A stretch of 64,000 nt of DNA from Seonamhaeicola sp. (lineage in GTDB: Bacteria; Bacteroidota; Bacteroidia; Flavobacteriales; Flavobacteriaceae), in NCBI RefSeq assembly GCF_028281565.1, contig NZ_JANQJQ010000015.1:62001-126000 (forward strand), given 5' to 3'. The notes beneath the pieces are model-generated. The model was not told where the DNA came from and made no database searches. It worked only from the letters and a program-made list of their open reading frames with translations. Each line of letters begins with the position of its first letter. The first letter of the stretch is position 1. Of the stretch, positions 37,182 through 47,736 are shown piece by piece. The position numbers and the translations under genes were made by a program.

Positions 37182-40100
37182 ATGAATAAAAACAGTGCTT
37201 TTACCATCTATAATGCTTCCGCTGGTAGTGGAAAAACCTTTGCATTGGTAAAAGAATATTTAAAGGTTTTATTCAAGTCCGGAAACCCGGAGGCCTTTAA
37301 GCATATCCTTGCCATTACATTTACAAATAAGGCCGTGGCCGAAATGAAAGTACGCATTATTGATATGCTTAAGCAGTTTTCTGATGTCTCTATTTTAAGT
37401 AATCCTAATAGCATGTTCCATGCTATTTGTAAAGAATTACAGATAGCTCCAAATGTAGTTCACAATAAGTCCAAAAACATACTTAGTACCATTCTGTTCA
37501 ATTATGCGGCCTTTGATGTTTCTACTATTGACGGATTTACTCATAAGCTAATCAGAACTTTTGCCTACGACTTAAAACTACCTTTAAATTTTGAAGTTGA
37601 ACTGGACCAGGATGCCCTTTTAAGTGAAGCGGTTGATAGCCTTATTGCCAAAGCCGGAACTGATGACGCACTCACCAGTATTCTAGTTGAATTTGCCATT
37701 GAAAAAGCTGATGACGATAAAAGTTGGGATGTGGCTTTAGACTTTAATAAGATCTCTAAATTGCTGGTGAATGAAAATGACATGCCGTTTATTGAAACTT
37801 TAAGGCACAAAACTTTTAACGATTTTAAAGCCTTAAAGACACAATTAAAGAAAGAGATTCTATCTGCTGAAAATAGTATTGTTAAGCACTCAAAAAGTGT
37901 GCTTACTCTAATTAATGAAGCCGGGCTGGAACCTAAAGATTTTACCAGAGGCATCTTACCAAATCATTTTAAAAAGGCTTCTCAACTAAATTTAGAAAGG
38001 CTTTACGATAATAAGCTTGAAAATAATATTACCGAAAGAAAAGGTATCTATAATAAAAGTTTAGATCCTGTTTTAGCTGATACTATTGATACTATTTTGC
38101 CTGAAATTGAAATAACTTTTAAAACAATCAAAGCACATGTTTATCACCTTAAATTTTTAAAGACCTTTTATAAAAACATCACGCCTTTATCTGTTTTAAA
38201 TGCTATAAATAATGAATTAAAACTCCTGAAAGAAGAGCAAAACAAAATGCTTATTTCAGAATTTAATACTATTATAAGCAACCAAATAAAAGGACAACCA
38301 ACACCATTTATTTACGAACGTATTGGTGAAAAATTCAAACACTATTTTATTGATGAATTTCAGGACACCTCTGTTAAACAGTGGGAGAACTTAATTCCCT
38401 TAATAAGTAATTCGCTATCTGCCGAAAATGGAAGCGCTATGTTGGTAGGTGATGCTAAACAGGCTATCTACCGGTGGCGTGGTGGAAAAGCAGAGCAGTT
38501 TATTGGTTTGTTTAATAATGACAACCCGTTTTATGTAGAAAAGCAAATTGAAAACCTTCCGACAAATTACCGGAGCTTCAAAGAAATTGTAACGTTCAAT
38601 AATGGGTTTTTTAAATTTTTATCCGGTGAGGTTTTTACCAACAAAGATTATCAGAAGCTTTATGAGAACGGACACCAAAACACGTTTTTAGAAGATTCGG
38701 GTTATGTAGCATTATCATTTCTGGATTTTGATAGAACCGATGACAGGAATGCATGTTTTACAAAAGCGGTTTTGGAAAAGATCAATACTTGCCTAAGTAG
38801 CGGCTTTAAACCTGAAGATATTTGTGTTTTAGTGAGAAAGAAAAAGGAAGGGGTTACCATAGCTAATTATTTAAGTCAGAATGAAATCCCGATAGTCTCT
38901 TCAGAAACCTTATTAATCAGTAATTCACCGGAAGTCAATTTCATAACCGGCATTTTAACGCTTTTAATTCAGCCTAAAAACAATGAAATAAAAGTATCCG
39001 TATTAAATTATCTAACATCCCTATTTAATATTGAAGACAAGCATCACTTTTTTTCAGAACATCTATACTTGCCATTGCCTCAACTTTTTAAAAGTTTTGA
39101 AAAATATAACATCACTATAAATAGCAATTTATTACAGCTTCCGCTTTATGATCTGGCAGAAACTATTGTTAGAAGTTTTAACTTGGTACAAACATCAAAT
39201 GCTTACATTCAGTTTTTCCTGGATTTTGTCCTGGAATTTACACAAAAAAAAGGATCAGATGTTGCTGCTTTCCTTGAGCATTTCAAAAAGAAAAAAGAGA
39301 CTTTAAGCATTGTTACCCCAAAAGGGCAAAACGCAGTTCAGATTATGACCATTCATAAATCTAAAGGGTTAGAATTTCCAGTGGTTATTTTTCCTTATGC
39401 CGATTTAGACATTTATAAAGAGGTTGAGCCCAAAGCATGGTACAAATTAAATGAAAAGCAATACCAGGGTTTCTCTCATACCTTATTGAATTATAATAAG
39501 GATTTTGAACATTTTGGAGATGAAGGCTTGCGTATTTTTAATAAGCACCAATCTGAACTGGAACTGGACAATATTAACCTGTTGTACGTAGTATTAACCA
39601 GAGCCGTTGAGCAACTATATATTATCTCTAAAAAAGATATATCGTCAAAAGGTGTGGTCAACAATAAAAGGTATTCCGGTTTACTTATTACTTATCTCCA
39701 AAGTATTGGTGTTTGGAATGATCTACAATTAGAGTACAGCTTCGGTAGCTCAGAAAAGACATCAAAGGAATCACCCATTAATGACAAAACATACCTTCAA
39801 AAAACGTTTATTTCTACCGCAAAAGAAGATCATAATATAAAGGTAGTCACAAAATCTGGGTTTTTATGGGATACCAACCAGCAAAAAGCCATTGAAAAAG
39901 GAAACCTCGTCCATCATATTATGTCTCAAATAAAAATTAAAGAGGATGTTGATTTTGTTTTGGATGCTTTTTTAAATAGTTCGGTAATCAGCAAAGAACA
40001 GGTAAACGATTTAAGGCAAGTTGTAACAGCCATTGTAAACCATCCCCTTTTAGAAGCATATTATAACTCTAATGACACCATTTATAATGAACGAGATATC

Positions 40101-40325
40101 ATTACAAAAAGTGGTATGATACTTAGACCGGACCGGGTTAATATTAACTCTGATAACGAGGCCACTATTATTGACTATAAAACCGGGAGTGAAGATAAAC
40201 ACCATGTACAACAACTACAATCGTACCAGGATGTACTTGAAGATATGAATATCCCTGTTAAAAATAAGATACTAATTTATATCGATCAGGAAATTTCAAT
40301 TAAACACGTTACCGGTACACTTTAA
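37182..40325 (+). CDS. AddA-type UvrD-family helicase/nuclease
   Basis: A 1,047-residue subunit of the AddAB/RecBCD-like double-strand-break repair enzyme. Walker A ASAGSGKT (Lys18), AITFTNKAVAEMK, Walker B in HYFIDEFQDTS, YRWRGGKAEQF, NLPTNYRSF, the UvrD C-terminal motif QIMTIHKSKGLEFPVV and LYVVLTRA are all present. The C-terminal PD-(D/E)XK nuclease is marked by GNLVHHIM, LRPDRVNI and ATIIDYKTG, followed by QLQSY. AddB-type partner is the gene at 41942-44707, separated by an OmpA-family gene. Confidence 0.9.
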   Translation: MNKNSAFTIYNASAGSGKTFALVKEYLKVLFKSGNPEAFKHILAITFTNKAVAEMKVRIIDMLKQFSDVSILSNPNSMFHAICKELQIAPNVVHNKSKNILSTILFNYAAFDVSTIDGFTHKLIRTFAYDLKLPLNFEVELDQDALLSEAVDSLIAKAGTDDALTSILVEFAIEKADDDKSWDVALDFNKISKLLVNENDMPFIETLRHKTFNDFKALKTQLKKEILSAENSIVKHSKSVLTLINEAGLEPKDFTRGILPNHFKKASQLNLERLYDNKLENNITERKGIYNKSLDPVLADTIDTILPEIEITFKTIKAHVYHLKFLKTFYKNITPLSVLNAINNELKLLKEEQNKMLISEFNTIISNQIKGQPTPFIYERIGEKFKHYFIDEFQDTSVKQWENLIPLISNSLSAENGSAMLVGDAKQAIYRWRGGKAEQFIGLFNNDNPFYVEKQIENLPTNYRSFKEIVTFNNGFFKFLSGEVFTNKDYQKLYENGHQNTFLEDSGYVALSFLDFDRTDDRNACFTKAVLEKINTCLSSGFKPEDICVLVRKKKEGVTIANYLSQNEIPIVSSETLLISNSPEVNFITGILTLLIQPKNNEIKVSVLNYLTSLFNIEDKHHFFSEHLYLPLPQLFKSFEKYNITINSNLLQLPLYDLAETIVRSFNLVQTSNAYIQFFLDFVLEFTQKKGSDVAAFLEHFKKKKETLSIVTPKGQNAVQIMTIHKSKGLEFPVVIFPYADLDIYKEVEPKAWYKLNEKQYQGFSHTLLNYNKDFEHFGDEGLRIFNKHQSELELDNINLLYVVLTRAVEQLYIISKKDISSKGVVNNKRYSGLLITYLQSIGVWNDLQLEYSFGSSEKTSKESPINDKTYLQKTFISTAKEDHNIKVVTKSGFLWDTNQQKAIEKGNLVHHIMSQIKIKEDVDFVLDAFLNSSVISKEQVNDLRQVVTAIVNHPLLEAYYNSNDTIYNERDIITKSGMILRPDRVNINSDNEATIIDYKTGSEDKHHVQQLQSYQDVLEDMNIPVKNKILIYIDQEISIKHVTGTL

Positions 40326-40452
40326 AATGTTAAAATGTGACTTAATTTACTTAAAAGGGTCTATAATAGTTGAAAAGATAAAATATACTATCTAAAATCA
40401 GTCTGAACTATCGATGAACGGCACTTTTGTAGGTTTTTTTTATATATTTGTC

Positions 40453-40483
40453 TTTGTTAATAATTTTTAACAACTTACTTTTG
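40453..40483 (+). promoter_or_regulatory. Promoter of the OmpA-family gene
   Basis: TTTG (40453-40456), a 19-base gap and TACTTTTG (40476-40483) match the Bacteroidota housekeeping-sigma consensus. The expected start is about 30 bases before the ATG. A second TATATTTG at 40443-40450 lies upstream. Confidence 0.75.
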
Positions 40484-40518
40484 TTTACAATTAACACTTA
40501 AAAATTAAACTTTTGAAT

Positions 40519-41871
40519 ATGAAAAATCTTAGCAGATTATTGTTAGCATTCGTATTTGTACTTGGTTACAATTATGCTGATGCACAAGACAAAAACAATC
40601 CATGGCAAATTACCATTGGAGTAAATGCAGTTGATGCCCATCCTAATGGAGACGGAGCCCCATTTGGCGAATCTATTTTTGATAAATTCGTTGATGTTGA
40701 CAATTACAACATTCTACCATCATTATCGTCAGTCTCTGTATCTAAATATTTAGGCGATGGTTTTTCTTTTGGAGCAACTGGTTCGTTAAACAAAATTGAT
40801 ACCTGGGGAGAAGGTAACTCAGTAGATGATTTATCTTACTACGGTATTGACGGTACAATTAAGTACAACTTTATAGAAGGAACTACTATAGACCCTTTCT
40901 TAGGTGTAGGTGGTGGTTACACCTGGGTTGATGAAGTTGGTGCCGGTACTTTAAATGGTACAGCCGGATTCAACATTTGGTTTAACGAAAATATTGGTTT
41001 CACGCTACAAACTGCTTACAAACATGCTTTTGAAGATTACTTAGATACACACTTCCAACACACTGCCGGTCTTTCTATTAAATTTGGTGGAACTGACACT
41101 GATGGTGATGGTATTTATGACAAGGACGATGCTTGTCCTGATGTTGCTGGTTTAGAAGCGTTCAACGGATGTCCGGATTCTGACGGTGACGGTATTGAAG
41201 ACAGCAAAGATGATTGTCCTAATGAAGCCGGTTTAGCGGAATTAAACGGTTGTCCGGATTCTGACGGTGACGGTATTGCCGATAACAAAGATAAATGTCC
41301 TACTGTAGCTGGTTTAAAAGCTTTAAGTGGATGTCCTGATGCTGACGGTGACGGTATCACTGACGGTGATGATAAATGTCCTAACACTGCAGGTCCTGCT
41401 GCTAACAAAGGATGCCCATGGCCAGATACTGACGGTGACGGTGTATTAGACAAAGACGATAAATGTCCTGAGGTTAAAGGTACTGTCGCTAACGACGGAT
41501 GTCCTGAAGTAACTGAAGAAGTGCAAAAAACTTTAAATGAGTACGCTAAAACTATCAACTTTGATACTGGTAAATCTTCTATCAAAGATGAGTCTGCTGA
41601 AGTATTAGCTGATATCATTAAAATCCTTAACGAGTATCCTAACTCTAAGTTTACTGTTGAAGGACACACTGATAGTGTAGGTAGCGAGAAGTTAAACCAA
41701 GGTTTATCTGAAGCCAGAGCTGCTGCTGTAAAAGATTATTTAACATCACACGGAGTTGATCAATTCAGATTATCTTCTAAAGGATACGGAGAATCTAGCC
41801 CTGTGGCTTCTAACAAAACAAGAGCCGGTAGAGCTCAAAACAGAAGAGTAGAAATTAACTTGGCAAAATAA
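40519..41871 (+). CDS. OmpA-family outer membrane protein with thrombospondin type 3 repeats
   Basis: A 450-residue outer-membrane protein; ATG 40519 is used in place of a TTG two codons upstream. Signal peptide ends near ADAQD. Residues about 25-190 are an eight-stranded OmpA-like barrel, followed by five calcium-binding type 3 repeats (DTDGDGI..., each closing in GCP), then the C-terminal OmpA peptidoglycan-binding domain with [19 protein letters not shown] and NRRVEI. It has its own strong promoter and terminator, so is likely highly expressed. The encoded repeats are AT/GC-balanced and slightly richer in G than the neighbours because of Asp/Gly codons. Confidence 0.93.
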   Translation: MKNLSRLLLAFVFVLGYNYADAQDKNNPWQITIGVNAVDAHPNGDGAPFGESIFDKFVDVDNYNILPSLSSVSVSKYLGDGFSFGATGSLNKIDTWGEGNSVDDLSYYGIDGTIKYNFIEGTTIDPFLGVGGGYTWVDEVGAGTLNGTAGFNIWFNENIGFTLQTAYKHAFEDYLDTHFQHTAGLSIKFGGTDTDGDGIYDKDDACPDVAGLEAFNGCPDSDGDGIEDSKDDCPNEAGLAELNGCPDSDGDGIADNKDKCPTVAGLKALSGCPDADGDGITDGDDKCPNTAGPAANKGCPWPDTDGDGVLDKDDKCPEVKGTVANDGCPEVTEEVQKTLNEYAKTINFDTGKSSIKDESAEVLADIIKILNEYPNSKFTVEGHTDSVGSEKLNQGLSEARAAAVKDYLTSHGVDQFRLSSKGYGESSPVASNKTRAGRAQNRRVEINLAK

Positions 41872-41898
41872 GACAGTTAATTCCTTAAATAACTTTTA

Positions 41899-41930
41899 AA
41901 AAACGCTTCGGGATTCCCGAAGCGTTTTTT
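41899..41930 (+). terminator. Intrinsic terminator of the OmpA-family gene
   Basis: CGCTTCGGG (41904-41912) pairs with CCCGAAGCG (41916-41924), loop ATT, with A and T runs on either side. Confidence 0.92.
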
Positions 41931-41941
41931 ATTTTTATACA

Positions 41942-44707
41942 ATGGCTACTTTTATTTTTGATGTTCTAAAAGATTTACAAAAACACCATGTGCATCTTTC
42001 TAACCTCACTTTTATATTACCCAGTAAACGTGCGGGTTTATTTTTAAAACATCAATTATCGCAAATAACAAATCAAACTATTTTTGCGCCCGAAATAATT
42101 AGTATTGAGGCATTTGTAGAAGAACTTTCAGGATTAAAAAACATTAGCAATACAGCGCTTCTTTTTGAGTTTTATAGCACTTACCTCAAACTAACAAATG
42201 AAGACGAAAGAGATCCTTTGGAGTCGTTTTCCAAATGGGCACAAATACTGCTTCAAGACTTTAATGAAATAGACCGATACCTTATTCCTCAGAAAAACAT
42301 TTTCAACTATTTAAGTGCTATTAAAGAAATAGAACACAACCATTGGTCCTTAGAAGAAAACCAAACCGAGTTTATAAAAAAGTATTTATCGTTCTGGAAT
42401 AAACTCAATACCTATTATACTCATTTCACAACATCCCTTCTAAATAAAAAAGTTGGCTATCAAGGGCTCATTTACAGAGAAGCTGTTGAAAACCTAGAAT
42501 CTTACATTCAAAACAATACTGAAAAGCACCATGTTTTTTTAGGGTTTAATGCCCTGAACAGGGCTGAAGAAACTATTATTCAAGAATTACTTCAAAACGA
42601 ATTAGCCAAAATATACTGGGACATTGATCAGGTTTTTATAGACAATCCAAAGCATGACGCAGCACTTTTTATAAGGCAATTTAAAACCAATTGGTTGTGT
42701 TTTGAAAAACAACCTTTTAATTGGGTAGCTAATCATTATTCCAATGAAAAAAATATTTCAGTTTTAGGTATTCCGAAAAATATTGGGCAGGCAAAATATA
42801 TTGGTTCACTATTAAAAACACTAAAGGAAGAAAACCCATCATTACAAAATACGGCTTTGGTTTTGGGAGATGAAGATTTGTTAATTCCAACCCTCAATTC
42901 TTTACCGGAAAATATTCAATCTTTAAATATTACCATGGGGTTTCCATTAAGGTCCATTCCTTTGGCATCGCTTTTCGAGGCCCTGTTCCATATGCATAAA
43001 AATCCTTCAAGATCCTTTTATTACAAAGACATTATCAATATCGTTTCACATCAGTTTATCCAACCTCTTTTTTATATCAACGCTGTTGATCATGCCTCTA
43101 AAATCATAGAGACCATTGATACCAATAACCTCGTTTACCTCACAAGTAAAAGGTTAAAAGAAATTGCTAATGCGTCTTCAAAAATTATTGATCTATTGTT
43201 TGACAATTGGGATAAATCTGTTGATGTAACGTTAAAAAACTGCTCTCAATTAATCCTGGCCATCAAAGAGCATTTGGATAGAGACAAAAGCTCTAATCTA
43301 TTGTCATTAGAATACTTATTTCGTTTTAACGAACTGTTCAATGAGTTGGTGAGATTAAACTCTGAAAACAATCATATCAAAGATATAGTATCATTATTCG
43401 GCGTTTATAAAGAGTTGCTGGCTGCGGAGACTTTGGACTTCCAAGGGGAGCCCTTACAGGGCTTACAAGTAATGGGCATGTTAGAGTCCCGGGTTTTGGA
43501 TTTTGAAACCGTCATTATTTCAGGCGTTAACGAAGGCCTGCTTCCATCGGGAAAAAGTAATAATTCATTCATTCCTTTTGATGTCAAATTAGAAAACCAT
43601 TTGCCCACTTATAAGGAAAAAGACGCTGTTTATACCTATCATTTTTACCATCTTTTACAACGTGCTAAAAACATTTACCTGCTTTATAATACGGAAACCG
43701 ATGTGCTGACAGGTGGCGAAAAAAGCCGATTTATAACTCAATTGGAACTGGAAGGCATTCACAAAATCAGACATCAGATAATTACACCGCAGGTACCGGT
43801 AATTGCAACTGAATTAAATGTAGTTGATAAGACCCCTGATGTCATTGAAAAACTAAAAGTAGTTGCCGAAAAAGGGTTTTCGCCATCGTCACTTACAAAC
43901 TATATTAGAAACCCAATCGATTTTTACTATCAGAAAGTTTTAAAAATAAAGGAGTTTGATGAAGTAGAAGAAACGGTTGCTGCCAATACCTTAGGGACCG
44001 TAGTTCATAACACGCTTGAAGATTTCTATAAACCTTTGATCGGGACATTTCTTTCTGTTGAAATCATTCAAAACTTAAAAAAAAGTATTGCTAAAACCGT
44101 CACACATCACTTTACTGATATTTATAAAGAAGGGGATATTAATACCGGGAAGAACCTTATTATTTTTGAAATAGCTAAACGCTATGTGTCCAATTTTTTA
44201 GACCTGGAAATTAAGGACTTGAAAGCCAACAACGAAATAAAAATAGTGGCCATTGAGGCTGATAATACGGTTTCAATTGATATTCCGGAGCTTGACTTCC
44301 CGGTAAAAATTACCGGTAAAGTTGACCGCGTTGATGAATATAACGGTATAACCCGGATTATTGATTATAAAACCGGTAAGGTTAATCAAACCGAAGTTGA
44401 AGTTGTTAATTGGGAAGCTATTTCAACCGATTATAAAAAGTACAGCAAAAGCTTTCAGGTACTCACCTATGTTTATATGATGCAGCTTTCGGCTAAGATT
44501 AAATTTCCGGTTGAAGCCGGAATTATATCCTTTAAAAACCTGAGCAGCGGTTTTTTAAAATTTGCAAAAAAGGACAAGCCCGGAGCCTACGCAAAAAAAA
44601 ATATGCTCATTACTCAAGAAACAATTGATAACTTTAGTACGGAATTAAGGCAACTCGTTTTAGAGATCTGTAATCCCGATATCCCATTCACCGAAAAAGA
44701 AATATGA
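41942..44707 (+). CDS. AddB-type PD-(D/E)XK nuclease family protein
   Basis: A 921-residue partner of the AddA-type helicase. The N-terminal FILPSKRAGLFLKHQL fits the inactive helicase-like start of AddB proteins. EPLQGLQVMGMLESRVLDFETVIISG resembles the helicase motif V/VI region. The C-terminal nuclease has FSPSSLTNYIRNPIDFYYQ, GTVVHNTLEDFY, KVDRVDEYNG and TRIIDYKTGKVN. The iron-sulfur Cys cluster of Bacillus AddB is not seen. It starts 12 bases after the ompA terminator, so expression may depend on read-through or a promoter I cannot see. It ends in an ATGA overlap with the hydrolase gene. Confidence 0.85.
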   Translation: MATFIFDVLKDLQKHHVHLSNLTFILPSKRAGLFLKHQLSQITNQTIFAPEIISIEAFVEELSGLKNISNTALLFEFYSTYLKLTNEDERDPLESFSKWAQILLQDFNEIDRYLIPQKNIFNYLSAIKEIEHNHWSLEENQTEFIKKYLSFWNKLNTYYTHFTTSLLNKKVGYQGLIYREAVENLESYIQNNTEKHHVFLGFNALNRAEETIIQELLQNELAKIYWDIDQVFIDNPKHDAALFIRQFKTNWLCFEKQPFNWVANHYSNEKNISVLGIPKNIGQAKYIGSLLKTLKEENPSLQNTALVLGDEDLLIPTLNSLPENIQSLNITMGFPLRSIPLASLFEALFHMHKNPSRSFYYKDIINIVSHQFIQPLFYINAVDHASKIIETIDTNNLVYLTSKRLKEIANASSKIIDLLFDNWDKSVDVTLKNCSQLILAIKEHLDRDKSSNLLSLEYLFRFNELFNELVRLNSENNHIKDIVSLFGVYKELLAAETLDFQGEPLQGLQVMGMLESRVLDFETVIISGVNEGLLPSGKSNNSFIPFDVKLENHLPTYKEKDAVYTYHFYHLLQRAKNIYLLYNTETDVLTGGEKSRFITQLELEGIHKIRHQIITPQVPVIATELNVVDKTPDVIEKLKVVAEKGFSPSSLTNYIRNPIDFYYQKVLKIKEFDEVEETVAANTLGTVVHNTLEDFYKPLIGTFLSVEIIQNLKKSIAKTVTHHFTDIYKEGDINTGKNLIIFEIAKRYVSNFLDLEIKDLKANNEIKIVAIEADNTVSIDIPELDFPVKITGKVDRVDEYNGITRIIDYKTGKVNQTEVEVVNWEAISTDYKKYSKSFQVLTYVYMMQLSAKIKFPVEAGIISFKNLSSGFLKFAKKDKPGAYAKKNMLITQETIDNFSTELRQLVLEICNPDIPFTEKEI

Positions 44708-45552
44708 TGCTAAAAAAAGAACATTTTGTAATTAATGGAAGCCATAATAAACCTATTGTAATAGATATTACCCGGGTTGATTCCACTAAAAATAATCCGA
44801 TAATCATCTTTTGCCATGGCTATAAAGGGTTCAAAGATTGGGGTGCCTGGAACTTAATGGCTAATGCTTTTGCAAATACCGGATTTTGTTTTGTGAAATT
44901 TAATTTTTCTCATAATGGCGGCACAGTTGAACAGCCCATAGATTTCCCGGATCTGGAAGCCTTTGGCAACAACAACTACACTAAAGAACTGGATGATTTA
45001 CAATTGGTTATTGATTGGTGTTTTAAGAATGACCGTATCAAAACCATTGGGAACTTAGATAATCTTACACTTATCGGGCACAGTAGAGGTGGTGGGATTG
45101 TTTCAATTACCGCATACGAAGATCCCAGGATAAAAAACGTGATCAGCCTGGCAGGCGTATCTGATTTTTTAAGCAGGTCTGTAACCAATACCGATATTGA
45201 AAACTGGGAAAAAACAGGTGTAAAATATGTTTTAAACGGACGCACCAAGCAGCAAATGCCACATTATTATCAATTTTACGAAGACACTGTGCAAAATAAA
45301 GAACGCCTGGACATAAAAAAGGCCGTGTCTAATTTAAAGATTCCTCATCTCATCATTCATGGTAATAATGATACCAGTATTTTAATTGATGAAGCTAAAG
45401 ATCTTCATAAATGGAATCCGGACAGCGCCCTGATGGTCATCAAGAATGCCAATCATGTTTTTGAAGCTCGCCACCCCTGGGAAGAGGATCAACTCCCGAA
45501 AGAACTTAGGGAAGTAGTTGATAAAATCATTGCATTTTTAGGATTTAAATAA
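44704..45552 (+). CDS. Alpha/beta hydrolase
   Basis: A 282-residue cytoplasmic serine hydrolase. The nucleophile is Ser in LIGHSRGGGIVS (about 121-132); FCHGYKGFKDW forms the oxyanion region, and candidates for the triad acid and base are HGNNDTSILI (Asp) and KNANHVFEARHPW (His). It may be an esterase or peptidase of the type often annotated as dienelactone-hydrolase-like. Overlaps addB by four bases (ATGATG start). Confidence 0.87.
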   Translation: MMLKKEHFVINGSHNKPIVIDITRVDSTKNNPIIIFCHGYKGFKDWGAWNLMANAFANTGFCFVKFNFSHNGGTVEQPIDFPDLEAFGNNNYTKELDDLQLVIDWCFKNDRIKTIGNLDNLTLIGHSRGGGIVSITAYEDPRIKNVISLAGVSDFLSRSVTNTDIENWEKTGVKYVLNGRTKQQMPHYYQFYEDTVQNKERLDIKKAVSNLKIPHLIIHGNNDTSILIDEAKDLHKWNPDSALMVIKNANHVFEARHPWEEDQLPKELREVVDKIIAFLGFK

Positions 45553-45614
45553 TAGCAAGTTTTTTATGGATTCAACTCTTAAATTAATCCATAAAAAAGA
45601 ATTTTTACATGTTT

Positions 45615-45628
45615 CGTGTACGTACACG
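45615..45628. promoter_or_regulatory. Palindromic operator 1 of the hexuronate operon
   Basis: CGTGTACGTACACG, a perfect 14-base palindrome with central CG, the pattern of LacI-family operators. It overlaps the -33 region of the promoter box at 45640. Confidence 0.75.
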
Positions 45629-45639
45629 AAAAAAATTTA

Positions 45640-45647
45640 TATCTTTG
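45640..45647 (+). promoter_or_regulatory. -7 box of the hexuronate operon promoter
   Basis: TATCTTTG matches TAnnTTTG and lies exactly between the two operators. A second, weaker TATCTTTA follows operator 2 at 45671-45678. Confidence 0.65.
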
Positions 45648-45661
45648 CGTGTACGTACACG
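45648..45661. promoter_or_regulatory. Palindromic operator 2 of the hexuronate operon
   Basis: A second identical CGTGTACGTACACG, 33 bases after the first (about three helical turns), at the predicted transcription start. Binding there would block initiation, and looping or cooperative binding with operator 1 is possible. Confidence 0.75.
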
Positions 45662-45713
45662 ATAAAATTGTATCTTTAGAATAAATACACCTTTTAGACC
45701 TAAAAAATAACAA

Positions 45714-46529
45714 ATGAGTCAAAAATTTAATTTACAAAGCAAAGTAGCTGTTATAACCGGAGGAGCCGGTGTTCTTGGAGGTTCTATAGCTGAAAATTTA
45801 GCTGATTCCGGAGTTAAAATTGTTATTCTGGACAGAAGTCAGGAAGCCATTGATGGTAAAGTAAAAGCCATAAATGATAATGGTGGTGAAGCTATTGGTT
45901 TTGAAACTAATGTTTTAGATAAAGCAACCCTGGAAAAAAACAGAACAGACATTTTAAAACACTTTGGGAAAATTGATATCCTCCTAAATGCCGCCGGAGG
46001 CAATATGCCGGGAGCCACCATTGGCCCGGACCAAACAATTTTCGATTTAAAGATGGAAGATTTTCAAAAGGTAACCGATTTAAACCTGAACGGAACTGTT
46101 TTACCTTCCATAGTATTCGGAGAAGTAATGGCAAAGCAAGGTGAAGGTTGTATTGTTAACTACTCCTCTATGACTGTTGAAAGAGCCATAACAAGAGTGG
46201 TTGGATATTCGGCCTCTAAAGCAGCCATGGAGAATTTTACACGTTGGATGTCCGTTGAAATGGCTACAAAATTTGGAGGGAAAATTAGGGTAAACGCTAT
46301 CGCTCCCGGGTTTTTCATAGGTAATCAAAATCGCAGATTACTGACCAATGAAGATGGAAGCTATACAGACCGTGGTAATACAATAATCAATAATACACCA
46401 ATGAAACGCTTTGGAGAGGCGGAAGAACTAAATGGGGCCATTCATTTTTTATGTAGTGAGGCTGCAAGTTTTATTACGGGAATAGTCATTCCAATAGATG
46501 GTGGTTTTAGCGCTTTTAGTGGTGTTTAA
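45714..46529 (+). CDS. uxuB: SDR-type mannonate/fructuronate oxidoreductase
   Basis: A 271-residue SDR that most likely reduces D-fructuronate to D-mannonate with NADH, replacing the long-chain UxuB of enterobacteria. [17 protein letters not shown] is the cofactor loop; NAAGG at about 95, the catalytic Ser in YSSMTVERA and Tyr/Lys in [12 protein letters not shown] are present. The sequence resembles the B. subtilis YjmF/UxuB type. First gene of the operon that continues with uxuA, a kduD-like gene and uxaC, which strongly supports the role. Regulation is through the tandem operators 50-100 bases upstream. Confidence 0.85.
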   Translation: MSQKFNLQSKVAVITGGAGVLGGSIAENLADSGVKIVILDRSQEAIDGKVKAINDNGGEAIGFETNVLDKATLEKNRTDILKHFGKIDILLNAAGGNMPGATIGPDQTIFDLKMEDFQKVTDLNLNGTVLPSIVFGEVMAKQGEGCIVNYSSMTVERAITRVVGYSASKAAMENFTRWMSVEMATKFGGKIRVNAIAPGFFIGNQNRRLLTNEDGSYTDRGNTIINNTPMKRFGEAEELNGAIHFLCSEAASFITGIVIPIDGGFSAFSGV

Positions 46530-46548
46530 AAATATAATATTAAAAAAA

Positions 46549-47724
46549 ATGGAACAAACTTGGAGATGGTACGGGCCAAATGACCCGGTAACTTTGTCAG
46601 ACATAAAACAAGCGGGAGCTACAGGTGTGGTTTCAGCATTACATCATATCCCCAATGGAGACATCTGGACCATTGATGAAATACAAAAACGAAAAGACAT
46701 AATTGAAAGCGCCGGATTGAATTGGAGCGTTGTAGAAAGTATTCCCGTTCATGAAAATATTAAAACAAGGTCAGGAAACTTTCAAGTCTATATTGCGAAC
46801 TACAAGAAGAGTATTGAAAACCTGGCTAAATGTGGGGTGAACATAGTATGTTATAATTTTATGCCTGTATTGGATTGGACACGTACGGATTTAGGTTTTG
46901 AAGTTGAAGATGGTTCCAAAGCATTACGCTTTGATGTTGTTGCCTTTGCGGCTTTCGAGTTATATTTGTTAAAACGCCCCGGGGCAGAAAGCGAGTATTC
47001 GGAAGAGCAACAAAAGGTCGCAAAAGTGTACGCAGATAATTTATCGGAAGAGGCAAAACAAAAGCTTATAAATAACATTATAGCCGGACTACCGGGAGCA
47101 GAAGAAGGCTATACCTTAGAACAGTTTCAGAGTGTTTTAGATACGTATAATGATATAAGTGATCAAACACTCCGAGAAAATTTGGTTGCTTTTTTAAAGG
47201 AAATCATACCTGTTGCTTCCCAAAATGAAGTGCTTATGTGTATTCATCCGGATGATCCGCCATTCCCGATTTTGGGGCTTCCCAGAGTAGTAAGTACCGA
47301 AGATGATTATGCCTATTTGTTCGATAACGTACCCGATAGGGCTAATGGTATAACATTTTGTACGGGATCATTAGGCGTAAGGGCAGATAATAATTTGGTG
47401 CAAATATTTAAAAGATTTGCCGACCGTGCTCACTTCCTTCATTTGAGAAGTACCCAACGTGACGCGTATGGGAATTTTTATGAAGCCAATCATCTAGAGG
47501 GGGATGTAGATATGTATGCCGTAGTTAAAGAGATTCTTATCGAGGAGAAAAGAAGACGATCGAACGGATATAAAGATGCCACAATTCCTGTGAGACCAGA
47601 TCACGGTCATCAGATGCTGGATGACTTACAGAAGAAAACAAACCCGGGGTATTCCGGAATTGGTAGATTAAGAGGGTTGGCAGAACTGAGAGGTTTAGAA
47701 TTTGGTATTTCAAAATCGATATAA
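46549..47724 (+). CDS. uxuA: Mannonate dehydratase
   Basis: A 391-residue enzyme dehydrating D-mannonate to 2-keto-3-deoxygluconate. I start at ATG 46549, the usual [14 protein letters not shown]; an upstream in-frame GTG lies inside the previous gene. Metal and active-site blocks are [46 protein letters not shown] and [12 protein letters not shown]. It follows uxuB after 19 bases and supplies the third step of glucuronate breakdown. Confidence 0.96.
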   Translation: MEQTWRWYGPNDPVTLSDIKQAGATGVVSALHHIPNGDIWTIDEIQKRKDIIESAGLNWSVVESIPVHENIKTRSGNFQVYIANYKKSIENLAKCGVNIVCYNFMPVLDWTRTDLGFEVEDGSKALRFDVVAFAAFELYLLKRPGAESEYSEEQQKVAKVYADNLSEEAKQKLINNIIAGLPGAEEGYTLEQFQSVLDTYNDISDQTLRENLVAFLKEIIPVASQNEVLMCIHPDDPPFPILGLPRVVSTEDDYAYLFDNVPDRANGITFCTGSLGVRADNNLVQIFKRFADRAHFLHLRSTQRDAYGNFYEANHLEGDVDMYAVVKEILIEEKRRRSNGYKDATIPVRPDHGHQMLDDLQKKTNPGYSGIGRLRGLAELRGLEFGISKSI

Positions 47725-47736
47725 ATTGAATTAAGA

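Noticed and set aside
41115-41669. 184-codon open frame on the minus strand
   Set aside because: It is antisense to the calcium-binding repeats of the OmpA-family gene, whose GAT/GGT-rich codons leave the reverse frame open; composition is low-complexity Ser/Pro/Leu.
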